This document shows positions 17,312 through 23,280 of a stretch of DNA of 25,924 nucleotides, piece after piece. The DNA is taken from positions 1-25,924 of the IMG/VR virus record IMGVR_UViG_3300006875_000139. One strand, written 5' to 3'. The notes beneath the pieces were generated by a model. It ran no database searches. It worked only from the letters and a program-made list of their open reading frames with translations, and had not been told where the DNA came from. Positions within the stretch are counted from its first letter, which is position 1. Every line of letters begins with the position of its first letter. Both the position numbers and the translations under genes were made by a program. The stretch is from a virus.

Positions 17312-17363
17312 CGCTATAGCTGCAATGAGGAGTTGCGACTGACATGCCAGTTTTGCTATAGCG
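17312..17363 (-). promoter_or_regulatory. Structured leader of the late operon (inverted repeats, possible anti-Shine-Dalgarno)
   Basis: CGCTATAGC (17312-17320) and GCTATAGCG (17355-17363) are perfect inverse copies. Each contains the 8-bp palindrome GCTATAGC. Between them are two smaller hairpins: GCAA/TTGC (17322-17325 / 17333-17336) and the near-palindrome ACTGACATGCCAGT (17338-17351). In RNA this would form a three-way junction. The first inner loop holds AACTCC on the minus strand, which is complementary to the GGAGTT ribosome site of the 98-aa gene (17291-17296). It could equally be a set of DNA operator sites. Confidence 0.5.
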
Positions 17364-17394
17364 TTATGCGCGATTATTACACAAATCAATCATA

Positions 17395-17413
17395 AATTGA
17401 ACAATGTTTAATT
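17395..17413. repeat. 19-bp palindromic element, copy 4
   Basis: AATTGAAC-AAT-GTTTAATT lies in the divergent region, 111 bases before the late operon start at 17284 and 52 bases from the plus-strand promoter. A minus-strand TATAAT at 17438-17443 lies just upstream but has no good -35. Confidence 0.75.
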
Positions 17414-17464
17414 GTGACTAGCAAGTTACCAACACAAATTATAAAAAATAATCACAAATTACTA

Positions 17465-17492
17465 TTGACTTATGTCCGGTCAGAACTATAAT
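17465..17492 (+). promoter_or_regulatory. Sigma70-type promoter of the lysis operon
   Basis: TTGACT (17465-17470), a 16-base spacer, and a perfect TATAAT (17487-17492). Transcription should start near 17499, giving a short leader before the GGGGAG site and ATG at 17541. A short TGAC...GTCA dyad spans the -35 and spacer, a possible but weak operator. Confidence 0.85.
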
Positions 17493-17540
17493 ATTAGCCA
17501 TAGATTCGGGATTGTCTTGGATCGTTAAACGGGGAGATTT

Positions 17541-17942
17541 ATGTACGAACACTGTTTTTTTTCTAGATCAAAGAAAATGATTATTGATGGATGTGACGCT
17601 AACAATCTTGGATTGTACAGTCATAAATCACTTGATGATTTTCAGGAAACTTATTTTGATGCTGAGATCATTGATACTGAATTGGCTATTCAGATCCTAG
17701 AAGATTCTAATAGAACACCGGTTACTGAAACTATTAAAGAGAAATATGAATACGCACTAGAAGTATTACCTCCCGAAAACTGGAAAAATATCCCTGATGG
17801 GGATTACTTTCAAATGTCTGAATACTGGTCGGGAAATATTACAACGTATTATGTTAGACAAGGTGATCGTTACTTTACGTTTATGGACAATGCTTGGATG
17901 ACGCCTAAACAAGTTATGGAAAAGCTAAATGAAAACAGATAG
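17541..17942 (+). CDS. Hypothetical protein, first gene of the plus operon (133 aa)
   Basis: A strong GGGGAG ribosome site precedes the ATG. The protein is acidic in the middle (AEIIDTELAIQILEDSN) and then has VLPPENWKNIPDGDYFQMSE, continuing TYYVRQGDRYFTF. This second half recalls the plasmid/phage DUF1419-type pattern (LPP..W, then MSE, then a GDRY strand), but I am not sure of the match. The function is unknown. As the first gene from a strong promoter it could be expressed early. Its end overlaps the next small gene by 14 bases. Confidence 0.75.
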   Translation: MYEHCFFSRSKKMIIDGCDANNLGLYSHKSLDDFQETYFDAEIIDTELAIQILEDSNRTPVTETIKEKYEYALEVLPPENWKNIPDGDYFQMSEYWSGNITTYYVRQGDRYFTFMDNAWMTPKQVMEKLNENR

Positions 17943-18072
17943 TGATTACAAGCAAGACCAGCGAAAACGGGACAAGGCTGCCGGATTAGTAAGATTGGAA
18001 CTTAGAGTACCGGCTAAGCATGTTGAGAAAATTAAAACTTTTGCAAGAGGACTACAAAATGAAAAAAATTGA
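17929..18072 (+). CDS. Small ribbon-helix-helix-like protein (47 aa)
   Basis: ATG at 17929, stop TGA at 18070-18072. The protein starts MKTDSDYKQDQRKRDKAAG and continues LVRLELRVPAKHVEKIKTFA. The alternating beta strand followed by a helix is the pattern of Arc/MetJ-like DNA-binding proteins. It has an AAGCT-type upstream region and overlaps both neighbours: 14 bases with the upstream gene and 14 with the holin candidate. It may autoregulate the operon, an inference from the fold only. Confidence 0.62.
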   Translation: MKTDSDYKQDQRKRDKAAGLVRLELRVPAKHVEKIKTFARGLQNEKN

Positions 18073-18271
18073 TGCTTTGATTATGTTATTGCTAATTAGC
18101 TTTAGCTTTGGTTCTGCTTGGTGCGCTTTAACGTACCATCAGGAGTCGGCCGGATTAGTTGGATTGGCGTTATTTGTTGCAGCTAGTGTTTGGCAAGAGC
18201 TTTTGCAAAAAAGAGCTGCTTTAGAGCAGTCAAAATCACTAACGTATTATACATGGAAACGGGGTAAATAA
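18059..18271 (+). CDS. Two-helix membrane protein, holin candidate (70 aa)
   Basis: The start at 18059 is chosen for its GAGGA site; an in-frame ATG at 18020 would overlap the previous gene more deeply. The sequence has two hydrophobic segments: residues about 6-25 (ALIMLLLISFSFGSAW) and 30-45 (GLVGLALFVAASVW). A charged C-terminus follows (QKRAALEQSKSLTYYTWKRG). Size, topology and position two genes before an endolysin fit a class II holin. Holins share little sequence, so this rests on topology and context. Confidence 0.6.
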   Translation: MKKIDALIMLLLISFSFGSAWCALTYHQESAGLVGLALFVAASVWQELLQKRAALEQSKSLTYYTWKRGK

Positions 18272-18273
18272 CT

Positions 18274-18531
18274 ATGATTATTGAGATACAAGGCATTCCG
18301 CTATATGTTGAATTTTCTTATCAAGCCGAAGCTAATGAATCTGAATTTGATCCCGGCGATAACGAACTGGTTTGCATAGAATCCATTGAACTGCATGGGT
18401 ATGACATTACCGATATTATCAGCGAAGATTGGATTAAAAAAATTGAAGAACGCATATTAAAATCAATTCACGAATCAGGCGATGATGTTGATGATGCTGA
18501 CGACTACATTTTCAGATTGGGGTCGATATGA
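18274..18531 (+). CDS. Hypothetical acidic protein (85 aa)
   Basis: It starts MIIEIQGIPLYVEFSYQAEA and is very acidic overall (SGDDVDDADDY near the end). It contains a likely beta-strand start and a helix (EDWIKKIEERILKSI). The function is unknown. It lies between the holin candidate and the endolysin, starts 2 bases after the former, and overlaps the latter (ATGA). A lysis-control role is only a guess. Confidence 0.72.
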   Translation: MIIEIQGIPLYVEFSYQAEANESEFDPGDNELVCIESIELHGYDITDIISEDWIKKIEERILKSIHESGDDVDDADDYIFRLGSI

Positions 18532-18920
18532 GAAGCGTTTATTTTTTACTAGCTGTTGCAGCCTTGTCGGCTTATAAGGCAAATGCTGACGAAGTTAAAT
18601 GTTTATCTCGCGTAATCTATGCTGAATCACGCGGCGAATCTGTGCTTGGTGCGGTAGCCAATGCGCAAGCTGTAATTAATAGGGCGGTAAATCAAGAGCG
18701 AAGCATTTGCGATGTTAAAGGTGTGCATCGTAAACAACCAGATAAATCACTGGCTACTTATTACATGGCAATAGCAAGAGCGGCTTTATTTGACAGGTTT
18801 CCTCAAATTATTAAAAAAGCTGACAGCTGGAATACTGGAACAAAACCAAAGCATGGCGGCAATGTTGAACGCGTTATTGGGAATCACGTTTATTACGTCT
18901 TACGTCCTGTAAAAGAATAG
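18528..18920 (+). CDS. SleB-type cell wall hydrolase (endolysin) with signal peptide
   Basis: A 130-aa protein of the SleB / Hydrolase_2 family. The N-terminus is a signal peptide (MRSVYFLLAVAALSAYKANA, with probable cleavage before DEV). The catalytic region begins LSRVIYAESRGES, with the Glu of the YAE motif at residue about 34, then VLGAVANAQAVINRAVNQ, as in the family. The mature protein would cut peptidoglycan after Sec export or on membrane disruption. The start overlaps the previous stop as ATGA. No separate spanin gene was found nearby. Confidence 0.86.
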   Translation: MRSVYFLLAVAALSAYKANADEVKCLSRVIYAESRGESVLGAVANAQAVINRAVNQERSICDVKGVHRKQPDKSLATYYMAIARAALFDRFPQIIKKADSWNTGTKPKHGGNVERVIGNHVYYVLRPVKE

Positions 18921-18938
18921 CATTTACCCAATTTTCAT

Positions 18939-18975
18939 AGGCGTTAGCGGGTGTTGAGCCTGCGACGCCTTTTTT
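18939..18975 (+). terminator. Intrinsic terminator of the lysis operon
   Basis: AGGCGT/ACGCCT forms the base of a stem, extended inside by GCGGG/CCTGC with one G-U pair, followed by six T. It starts 19 bases after the endolysin stop. The opposite strand lacks a T run, so it acts on the plus strand only. Confidence 0.85.
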
Positions 18976-19015
18976 ATTGCCTATGCAAAACCAATGGCCG
19001 CAATATTTGATAATT

Positions 19016-19312
19016 TTAGGCTTTGTCATTTGTTGTTAAATCAATCCACAAAATAAATATCAAACAGCATATAGCGTGCGCAAGATGATTGAGATTTGAT
19101 TCCTCGTCATTTGCAATGCCCTCAGCATGCGCATTGATATGTCGATATGCTGCCGATAAATACCGGCGTTTAGCATCAGACACAAGCTTCCAGTTATGGC
19201 GGCCATATTTGATAGCGCCAAACATCAAAACCTTAACCACTTCATCAAGCGGTTTCCACGGCATTAATGAATAATCAAGCTTTCCATCGTCGTGTTTATT
19301 TCCGTGATTCAC
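19016..19312 (-). CDS. dATP/dGTP diphosphohydrolase-like protein (MazG-type)
   Basis: A 98-aa protein. It has the pattern HDDGKLDYSLMPWKPLDEVV, then MFGAIKYGRHNWK, then AKRRYLSAAYRHINAHAEG and ESNLNHLAHAICCLIFIL. I recall this pattern from phage dATP/dGTP diphosphohydrolase (all-alpha NTP pyrophosphatase-like) proteins. The paired acidic residues in NDEESNLNHLAHA would bind metal. The start is GTG, with AGAGGA 8 bases upstream. It overlaps the upstream small ORF by 17 bases. It would change dNTP pools with the dUTPase-fold protein of the same operon. The substrate is not known. Confidence 0.72.
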   Translation of the reverse strand: MNHGNKHDDGKLDYSLMPWKPLDEVVKVLMFGAIKYGRHNWKLVSDAKRRYLSAAYRHINAHAEGIANDEESNLNHLAHAICCLIFILWIDLTTNDKA

Positions 19313-19487
19313 TTCTAATTTCCTCTAACGCCATTACTCTTGCTCTAGATTCTTCAAATTTGGCATCACAGACCAGAATTGCTACTCGTTCAACAAATTC
19401 ATCTATTTCATTCATTGTTGCCATGCGGCCGAGCGCTTTATCCAGCCATTCCTCGTCTAGCTCTGCTTTTGTTTCATCTCTACTCAT
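19296..19487 (-). CDS. Small hypothetical protein (63 aa)
   Basis: An acidic, helical protein (MSRDETKAELDEEWLDKALG, then NEIDEFVERVAIL). It has no known motif. The ATG lies inside the last codons of the upstream 45-aa ORF (GATGAGTAG), suggesting translational coupling, and its end overlaps the GTG of the MazG-like gene by 17 bases. The function is unknown. Confidence 0.6.
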   Translation of the reverse strand: MSRDETKAELDEEWLDKALGRMATMNEIDEFVERVAILVCDAKFEESRARVMALEEIRSESRK

Positions 19488-19617
19488 CGTCTAATAATCC
19501 ATTCACAAAAGAATCAACCGTTTCACACGCCAATAAAAAAATAGCGGTTAATACTGAGATAGTTAATATAGCTATCTCAGCAATGCTAATCAAAATAATG
19601 TTAGCAAACCGCATCAT
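19480..19617 (-). CDS. Small single-helix membrane protein (45 aa)
   Basis: ATG at 19617, five bases after the stop of the dUTPase-fold gene; stop at 19480. The sequence starts MMRFANIILISIAEIAILTI and continues SVLTAIFLLACET, one long hydrophobic segment, then an acidic tail ending LLDDE. Ribosome site weak; coupling with the upstream gene is likely. The support is the tight gene packing and the clean frame. The function is unknown. Confidence 0.5.
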   Translation of the reverse strand: MMRFANIILISIAEIAILTISVLTAIFLLACETVDSFVNGLLDDE

Positions 19618-19622
19618 TTACG

Positions 19623-20066
19623 CTATACGCCTGTTGATCCAAATCCGCCACTTCCTCTATCCGACGGGCTTAACTCAGAAACGGTAATAAATTTAGCTTT
19701 CATCACAGGGGCGATAACGCCTTGGGCTATTTTCATGCCGCGAGTAATAACAAAATCTTTATACCCGTGGTTGATTAAAATGACGCCAATCTCGCCGCGA
19801 AATCCGGCATACACGGTTCCCGGGCTATTAAGAACAACAATTCCATTTTTTAATGCCAACCCAGAACGTGACCTTACTTGTAACTCATAACCAGCAGGTA
19901 CGGCAACGGAAATACCCGTAGGAATGCAAACAATATTTCCAACATCTAACACTATTCCAAAAGGATTGTTTGCAATTAAATCAAATCCAGAATCAAATTC
20001 ATGCGCATATTCCGGAATTGCTACGGATTCATCAAGAAGCTTTAATTCTACATCAATGTTGAACAT
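19623..20066 (-). CDS. dut: dUTPase-fold protein with altered motif III
   Basis: The start at 20066 gives 147 aa, the usual dUTPase length, and has AGAGGA 8 bases upstream; 20075 is an alternative ATG. Motifs in order: DSGFDLIA (25-32), RSRSGLA (65-71), NSPGTVYAGFRGE (80-92), RGMKIAQGVI (109-118) and RGSGGFGSTG (137-146). In active trimeric dUTPases motif III reads G-T-(I/V)-D-x-(D/G)-(Y/F)-R-G-E, and its Asp positions the attacking water. Here residue 86 is Tyr (codon TAT). A single G-to-T change would convert Asp GAT to this codon. The activity may be lost or changed, or it may bind dUTP without cutting it. It shares an operon with the MazG-like protein. Confidence 0.83.
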   Translation of the reverse strand: MFNIDVELKLLDESVAIPEYAHEFDSGFDLIANNPFGIVLDVGNIVCIPTGISVAVPAGYELQVRSRSGLALKNGIVVLNSPGTVYAGFRGEIGVILINHGYKDFVITRGMKIAQGVIAPVMKAKFITVSELSPSDRGSGGFGSTGV

Positions 20067-20391
20067 TAACTTCATCCTCTTCCGAAGGTTCTTGCATAGG
20101 CACATTATCATCTTCAAATAAAGATTCTTGCGATTCTGCATATTCATCTGGCGTCATTACATGCATGGAAAAGCCTTCTGGATTGCAGACTAAATTAACA
20201 AGTTGCGGCGGAACATTACCTCTTAGCAAGTTATGAGCAAATCCGTAAACATGTTTCATAACTTTTGCCGCTTCATGCAAATTTTCTTCTGATATTTCCT
20301 CAACTTCCTCACCGTGATGCAATTCAACTGTCATCTGAAGCTGCTCTGTTTCTGGAAAAAACTCTATTTTTAAAATTGATGAATTACTCAT
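20053..20391 (-). CDS. Hypothetical acidic protein (112 aa)
   Basis: It starts MSNSSILKIEFFPETEQLQM and is acidic, with a very acidic C-terminus (EPSEEDEVNVQH). Middle helical part: NLHEAAKVMKHVYGFAHNLL. The function is not recognised. Its start overlaps the winged-helix-like gene (ATGA) and its end overlaps the dUTPase-fold start by 14 bases. Confidence 0.7.
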   Translation of the reverse strand: MSNSSILKIEFFPETEQLQMTVELHHGEEVEEISEENLHEAAKVMKHVYGFAHNLLRGNVPPQLVNLVCNPEGFSMHVMTPDEYAESQESLFEDDNVPMQEPSEEDEVNVQH

Positions 20392-21029
20392 TTCAACCCC
20401 CGTAAAAATTCAATAACTGGAATAATGTTTTTCACTGCAATTTTTTCGTTTAACAAGTCGCTTGTCTCATACAAGCCATTAATTAATTCGTCTATATTTA
20501 AAATTTGCGAATGCGAAAGTTGCGACTGTTGCAAACGTACCGCTGTTGTTAGCTTGTCAAACACATTAAACACTGATGTTGCCAATACTGTATTAGCCGA
20601 TTCTATCAGCGCTTCAATAATATTTGCTTGATTAGTGTCGATTGACTTATCAATTGATTTTTCTTCTGACCTGTCCTTAAAATTGGTATCAGTTTCTTGG
20701 GTGATACTTTCTGAAATGGGATCGACCAAAGATTTATCGGTGGAAATTTCATCTTTAATTTTCTGTGACTTTTCGACGATTCTTGGTTCGTCTAATACTT
20801 TCCATTTTGACATGATTGTTCCGCCAACTTTTATCTTTTCTGTGGCTTCAATCAAACCAGATTCAGCTAATCGTTGCAGGGCTTTGCTGACATAAATAGA
20901 ACTGTTATGCACCATAAATAGCTCAGGAGCAGTCATTACGGCCATTATATCTCGCGTGGTGTATGAATCATTGCCTAAACCTTTAAGCACATCAAACACA
21001 ACGTCTTTATGCGTTTTTTTTATTTCCAT
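20388..21029 (-). CDS. Winged-helix-like protein (213 aa)
   Basis: Residues about 8-78 look like a winged helix: KDVVFDVLKGLGNDSYTTRD, then IYVSKALQRLAESGLIEATE and a wing (GGTIMSKWKVLDE). The middle has a Ser/Asp/Lys-rich linker with repeated KSIDKSIDT-type units, and the C-terminal part is helical (LLNEKIAVKNIIPVIEFLRG). It could be a DNA-binding regulator or replication accessory protein. A structured leader of about 130 bases separates it from ssb. A GGGA site precedes the ATG. Confidence 0.62.
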   Translation of the reverse strand: MEIKKTHKDVVFDVLKGLGNDSYTTRDIMAVMTAPELFMVHNSSIYVSKALQRLAESGLIEATEKIKVGGTIMSKWKVLDEPRIVEKSQKIKDEISTDKSLVDPISESITQETDTNFKDRSEEKSIDKSIDTNQANIIEALIESANTVLATSVFNVFDKLTTAVRLQQSQLSHSQILNIDELINGLYETSDLLNEKIAVKNIIPVIEFLRGLK

Positions 21030-21049
21030 TTGATTATCCCGTTTGTTAT

Positions 21050-21128
21050 CCCCGTTAGGCGCTTCGCCCTAGACCATAAACGGGGGAAAGGCTAACCCAA
21101 GCAGGACTAGGACTTGGGCGGGCGAAGC
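21050..21128 (-). promoter_or_regulatory. Structured leader with pseudoknot potential
   Basis: GCTTCGCCC (21061-21069) and GGGCGAAGC (21120-21128) are a perfect 9-bp inverted repeat. It encloses CCCAAG/CTTGGG (21096-21101 / 21113-21118). A third pair, CCCCGTT (21050-21056) with AACGGGG (21079-21085), crosses the 9-bp pair, so the two together form a pseudoknot topology. GTTATCCCCGTT nearly repeats the TTATCCCGTT at 21034-21043. The whole region lies in the gap between ssb and the winged-helix-like gene, transcribed on the minus strand. There is no T run, so it is not a terminator. Confidence 0.5.
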
Positions 21129-21135
21129 TGGTGTT

Positions 21136-21164
21136 ATTGTATCAGGCTTAATATGCAATGTGGA
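21136..21164 (-). promoter_or_regulatory. Weak promoter candidate upstream of the winged-helix-like gene
   Basis: On the minus strand TCCACA (21159-21164), a 17-base spacer, and TACAAT (21136-21141): 4/6 and 5/6 matches to sigma70. It would transcribe the structured leader at 21050-21128. Such a match can occur by chance in A+T-rich DNA. Confidence 0.3.
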
Positions 21165-21166
21165 GC

Positions 21167-21586
21167 CTAAAAAAGTATATCCAAGTCGAAATCATCGTAG
21201 CTTTCTCCTTGTTGGTTGCTTGATGCTTGTTCATGCGATTGATTTGACGGTTCTGCTTGATCTTTTTTGCTACCAAGCAAATTTATATTGCTAGCATTAA
21301 TAACCGTTTTATATTTTTTTTCACCGTCTTTTTCCCATGATTGATATTCAATCGAACCCTCAATAGCTAGCTGCGATCCTTTTTTTACATAGTCGCCAGC
21401 AATCTTGGCTGTTTGGCCAAACGTCACAATATTGTGCCACTGCGTTGATTCTTTTTTTTCTCCGGTATTTTTATCCGTCCATCGTTGGCTTGTCGCAAGC
21501 GTAAAGTTTGTTATTTGCGCCCCGCTTGGTGTAAACCTGCTTTCTGGGTCTTGCCCTACTCTGCCTATCAATATTGTTTTATTCAT
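21167..21586 (-). CDS. ssb: Single-stranded DNA-binding protein
   Basis: A 139-aa protein. The N-terminal OB fold (residues 1-105) starts MNKTILIGRVGQDPESRFTP and includes TNFTLATSQRWTDKNTGEKK and WHNIVTFGQTAKIAGDYVKK. A flexible Gln/Ser-rich linker follows, then an acidic tip DDFDLDILF, which is the SSB interaction tail (a variant of DDDIPF). It protects and presents ssDNA for Bet annealing. Its ATG overlaps the stop of the exonuclease gene (ATGA). Confidence 0.93.
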   Translation of the reverse strand: MNKTILIGRVGQDPESRFTPSGAQITNFTLATSQRWTDKNTGEKKESTQWHNIVTFGQTAKIAGDYVKKGSQLAIEGSIEYQSWEKDGEKKYKTVINASNINLLGSKKDQAEPSNQSHEQASSNQQGESYDDFDLDILF

Positions 21587-23280
21587 GATTTACGTCCAAA
21601 TTCTTTAATTAACAATGCTTCTGCTTCTTGATCAACTAAATCAAAATATTCTCGAACCAGTCTAATGATTATAGTTCTATCTGATGGAAGCGATGGTGAC
21701 TCATCAATGAAAAGCTTAGAAGTATCAGCTTCAATCTTTTGATTTTCATTTTGTTTGGCAAAAAGTTTTTCTTCTGCAGCTGCCGCAAAAGCCTCTTTTG
21801 CCTCTTGAGATTCTTTTAAAATCCTAAGCCTTTCTTCCCGATTGACTCGCTCTAATTCTGCTTGCTCTGCTTTTAGCTTTTCATTGGCTTCTCTTTGAAT
21901 TTTTTCTTGCTCAACTCTAAGCTTTTCAGCGGCTTCACACTCTGCCTTGGCTTTTTCCTCGGCAGCAATGCGCAAACGTTCTTGTTCTAACCGCTCTGCT
22001 TCGGCTTTTTTATGTTGCTCAATTCTGGTGGAAATAATCAATTGCAAATCATCAAGCGGCTTATAGATGATAGTCTGCAAATCATTAAACAAAAAACTGT
22101 ATTCAACAGCATTATCAGCCATAAATTTTAGCTTTTCATTAATATTGCGTGCAATTTGTGTTGCCTGAATTTTAGCGTTAGCTACCTCTGTATTTACGGC
22201 ATTGCGCAAGCTATCAATGGTGCGCTTATTTTTCATTGCGCTAGCCAAATCAGGGTCTTGAACAATTAACTGGATACCCTTAATGTTTGATTGCAAATCA
22301 GTTTTATGTTTTAACCAATCTGACTCACCAGCCAGCTTAATTTCAATCTTAATTGATTGCTCTCTTGTTTTAACCAGCTTGTCAATTTCAAGTCGTTTGG
22401 ATCGCAACTCAGCTTTAACATCGTCAATTGTTCTGATTGCCAACTCAATATCAGAAGTTTGCGCCAAAATTGCGCTTTTTTGGGCTTCAAGTCGCTCTTC
22501 GCCGTCTTGCGCAAATTTCACAAATGCTTTTGCATTAACGAAATCTTGATCAGTTTGCAAGTCGGTATTAACTGATTTAATAAATCCAATTGCCGCTTGT
22601 TTAAATTGAGGCAAGTTGGATTGAACTACTTCGCCGCGAGTAATTACGGACAGCGCTGGCAATTGTGGAATTGCCTCAGCTACCACCTCGGCTACTGGCT
22701 CGACAACAACAAAAGATTCTAGATCAATATCAAACTGTTCCCATCCGTTCTTAATACGATCAAACCAAGCATTATCAGGATCAATACCAACCCATGCTGT
22801 ATTAGCTTCTGTTCCATCGGATACTGTGAAATAAATGGAATTAGCACCCGTAACCATTAAAACTTGTTGACATTGCGCCATATAATATTCAGGTATAACG
22901 CCTGTTTTTACGCCATCAAACAATGATTGATTAAACTGTTTACATTCAAACGCAATAGCTTCATCCATTGTAATCCCGTCACAGGATGCAGACATTTTGC
23001 CTAATGAGTAAACAACTGGATATAAATCATCTTCGATATACCTTTCCAGCATTTCACGCGCTAACGGCTCCACACGATGCCCTTCAGCAAAAATCACTTT
23101 CTCAACAAAATCACTAAATTCTTTGGGTAATCCAGTTTTTTTGATTTGCAATAATTCATCGCGTTTTGCAAATGGCGATATGCCAAGCATGACAGCAGCT
23201 TCGCTTGCGCCGTTGTGGTTTATTCTAAAATCAAGCCATTCTTGAGTGCCTTGAACTAAGTTATGTATTTGTTTAATCAT
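21583..23280 (-). CDS. YqaJ-type phage exonuclease with long coiled-coil C-terminus
   Basis: The start at 23280 (ATG, with GGAA 8 bases upstream) gives 565 aa; a longer form from a TTG at 23301 is possible. The N-terminal PD-(D/E)XK nuclease of YqaJ type has QGTQEWLDFRINHNGASEAA (10-29), EGHRVEP (66-72), an Asp101 in ASCDGIT, the Glu112/Lys114 pair in FECKQF, and YMAQCQQVLMVTG (133-145). The remaining 370 or so residues are mostly helical. They include a strong coiled coil near 430-530 rich in Glu, Ala, Lys and Arg (EAERLEQERLRIAAEEKAKA). A typical YqaJ protein is far shorter. It would make 3' single strands for the Bet annealase encoded upstream. Confidence 0.85.
   Translation of the reverse strand: MIKQIHNLVQGTQEWLDFRINHNGASEAAVMLGISPFAKRDELLQIKKTGLPKEFSDFVEKVIFAEGHRVEPLAREMLERYIEDDLYPVVYSLGKMSASCDGITMDEAIAFECKQFNQSLFDGVKTGVIPEYYMAQCQQVLMVTGANSIYFTVSDGTEANTAWVGIDPDNAWFDRIKNGWEQFDIDLESFVVVEPVAEVVAEAIPQLPALSVITRGEVVQSNLPQFKQAAIGFIKSVNTDLQTDQDFVNAKAFVKFAQDGEERLEAQKSAILAQTSDIELAIRTIDDVKAELRSKRLEIDKLVKTREQSIKIEIKLAGESDWLKHKTDLQSNIKGIQLIVQDPDLASAMKNKRTIDSLRNAVNTEVANAKIQATQIARNINEKLKFMADNAVEYSFLFNDLQTIIYKPLDDLQLIISTRIEQHKKAEAERLEQERLRIAAEEKAKAECEAAEKLRVEQEKIQREANEKLKAEQAELERVNREERLRILKESQEAKEAFAAAAEEKLFAKQNENQKIEADTSKLFIDESPSLPSDRTIIIRLVREYFDLVDQEAEALLIKEFGRKS

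Noticed and set aside
17977-18160. Repeated GCCGGATTAGT in the plus operon
   Set aside because: The two copies code similar short peptides (AGLV) in different genes and have no further similarity; chance is enough.
18976-19015. Terminator for the minus-strand MazG-like operon
   Set aside because: Only very short pairings are present and there is no T run directly after a stem on the minus strand.
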